Assembly (NCBI GenBank): GCA_900555975.1
Contig: USNI01000068.1
Coordinates: 1 to 5,743 of the forward strand
From: an uncultured Desulfovibrio sp.
GTDB taxonomy: Bacteria > Desulfobacterota > Desulfovibrionia > Desulfovibrionales > Desulfovibrionaceae
Direction of reading: 5' to 3'
DNA: 5,743 nucleotides
This document shows, piece by piece, positions 4,532-5,743 of the stretch. The translations under genes were made by a program, and so were the position numbers. The stretch's first letter is position 1. Every line of letters starts with the position of its first letter. The notes beneath the pieces are model-generated. The model saw only the letters and a program-made list of their open reading frames with translations, was not told the origin of the DNA and ran no database searches.

Positions 4532-5716
4532 TCAGGCCTGTCTGTCATCTTCCGCAAGACAGGCGTCCAGCGCGGAACAGATCGCCTTTTCATCCATGTG
4601 TCTTCCGATGAAGACCAGCTTTATCATGCGGTCACCGTAACGGCTGTCCCAGTTGCGGTCGAGTTCCGGATTGGCACGGCGTGCCTGTTCTCTCTGTCCG
4701 GCCGGAGCCGAGGCCATCCAGCGTCCGAAGGGCGTGGCCACGGTCTGTCTTCCAGCCTGTTCGAACATGTACGACATGGACGGTTTTCCTCTGAACCAGA
4801 GAAGCCCCTTGCAGCGGATGACGTTTTCAGGCCAGCCGGCCTCGACGAAATCACTGAATTTTTTCTCATCAAAGGGAGCGCGGCGGAAATAGACAAAGGT
4901 GGAAATGCCGTATTCCTCGGTATGGGAATGGCCTTCCTCGTGTTCGTGATGTCCGTGTTCGTGATGATCATGCCCTTCGGCGTCTTTTCCGGTGCGTCCG
5001 GCGTCGAATTCCTGCAGCGTCCGTATCCATCCGGCGGATTTTCCGGCGCGGACGAAGTTGAAGGCTCCCGTGTCGAGAACGTCCTTCACGGCCACGTTTC
5101 CGTAGTTGGTTTCGATGATGCGGGCTTCCGGCTGGAGCTGACGGATGACGGCCTTCAGCGTGGAAAGCTGCTGCGCGGACACCTCGTCCACCTTGTTGAG
5201 CACGATGGTGGTGCAGAATTCGATCTGCTGGATGAGCAGACTTTCCACGTCTTCGTCGTCGTTATCCTCAAGAAGCTTCTTGCCGCTGAGAAATTCGTCA
5301 GCCATGCGCATGGCGTCCACCACGGTGACGATGCCGTCCAGACGGCAGACCGTAGGCATGACTTCATCACCGAGCGTGATGGCCTGCGCTATGGGCATGG
5401 GTTCGCAGATTCCGCTCGCTTCGATGAGAATGTAGTCATAGCGGCAGGTGGCGATGAGATCCAGAATCTGCTGGATCAGATCGTCCTTGAGCGTGCAGCA
5501 GATGCAGCCGTTGGAAAGCGGCACGAGGCTGCCGTCCATGGTCACATTGCCGCCTTTTTCAATGAGCGCGGCATCGATGTTCACTTCGCCGATGTCATTG
5601 ACGATGACGGCAACCCTGTAGCCTTCCTGGTTGGAAAGAACATGATTGAGCAGCGTGGTCTTGCCCGCGCCGAGATATCCGGTAAGCAGCGTGATGGGAA
5701 CGATGTTTCTGCGCAT
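4532..5716 (-). CDS. COG0523 / CobW-family GTPase, putative metallochaperone
   Basis: A 394-residue cytoplasmic P-loop GTPase of the G3E class. Visible motifs are Walker A GYLGAGKT (13-20), NDIGEVNID (40-48), the CxCC metal site in NGCICCTL (69-76; Cys71, 73 and 74), LIEASG (97-102) and NKVD (174-177) for guanine recognition. A histidine-rich loop follows at 249-265 (nine His in 17 residues, GHDHHEHGHHEHEEGHSH). The C-terminal CobW_C domain spans about 270-387, with STFVYFRRAPFDEKKF and GDRMIKLVFIGRHMD. Known members couple GTP hydrolysis to delivery of zinc, cobalt, nickel or iron to target proteins; the CxCC site and His loop fit zinc or nickel but do not decide between them. No cobalamin gene is nearby, so a CobW role is not supported. 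Start ATG 5716 puts the P-loop at the usual distance but has no ribosome site, and the frame stays open to the window edge. A strong terminator follows the stop. Confidence 0.93.
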   Translation of the reverse strand: MRRNIVPITLLTGYLGAGKTTLLNHVLSNQEGYRVAVIVNDIGEVNIDAALIEKGGNVTMDGSLVPLSNGCICCTLKDDLIQQILDLIATCRYDYILIEASGICEPMPIAQAITLGDEVMPTVCRLDGIVTVVDAMRMADEFLSGKKLLEDNDDEDVESLLIQQIEFCTTIVLNKVDEVSAQQLSTLKAVIRQLQPEARIIETNYGNVAVKDVLDTGAFNFVRAGKSAGWIRTLQEFDAGRTGKDAEGHDHHEHGHHEHEEGHSHTEEYGISTFVYFRRAPFDEKKFSDFVEAGWPENVIRCKGLLWFRGKPSMSYMFEQAGRQTVATPFGRWMASAPAGQREQARRANPELDRNWDSRYGDRMIKLVFIGRHMDEKAICSALDACLAEDDRQA

Positions 5717-5722
5717 GGGAAG

Positions 5723-5743
5723 AAAAAAGGCCGCCTTCGGCGG
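5723..5743 (-). terminator. Terminator-like hairpin just upstream of the GTPase start
   Basis: CCGCC (5731-5735) and GGCGG (5739-5743) form a stem around TTC; GG at 5729-5730 could extend it if CC follows beyond the window. On the minus strand it is followed by CCTTTTTTCTT, then CCC and the ATG at 5716. This looks like the terminator of a gene beyond the right edge, or an attenuator in the leader of the GTPase gene. Confidence 0.6.

Overview
The window carries five protein-coding genes, all on the minus strand: a left-edge partial gene, a two-subunit class I fumarase pair, a TM1266-type small regulator, a calcineurin-like phosphoesterase and a COG0523 (CobW-family) GTPase. An oxygen-sensitive two-subunit Fe-S fumarase, an iron-only-hydrogenase-associated TM1266 protein and moderately high GC suggest an anaerobic bacterium. 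The gene mix fits the sulfate/sulfite-reducing Desulfovibrionaceae (Bilophila/Mailhella/Desulfovibrio type). That assignment is inferred from protein character, not from a marker gene.

Layout, left to right. 1-615: 5' part of a conserved protein of unknown function with an HxH (PHP-like) motif, cut by the window edge. 616-783: an AT-rich control region with a sigma70-like leftward promoter, a perfect palindrome over its predicted start site, a rightward TATAAT element and a second inverted repeat. 784-975: a doubtful plus-strand small ORF. 997-1131: three hairpins forming the structured 3' end of the fumarase transcript, the last being its likely terminator. 1161-2574: fumarase beta and alpha genes, tightly coupled (alpha is upstream in transcription). 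2691-2723: a textbook terminator behind the TM1266-family gene (2744-2992). 3220-4248: metallophosphoesterase. 4462-4490: strong terminator behind the COG0523 GTPase (4532-5716). 5723-5743: a terminator-like hairpin ending almost at the GTPase start codon.

Terminators separate the GTPase, TM1266 and fumarase units, so most genes look independently transcribed. No terminator was found between the phosphoesterase and the TM1266 gene, which could share a transcript. A loose theme is metal and Fe-S handling: a [4Fe-4S] hydratase, a protein tied to [FeFe]-hydrogenase systems, a metal-dependent phosphatase and a histidine-rich putative metallochaperone. Adjacency alone does not prove a functional link. 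I see no mobile element, CRISPR array, tRNA or rRNA, and no convincing new multi-gene system. The most interesting parts are the divergent control region, the structured fumarase 3' UTR and the odd leader of the GTPase gene.
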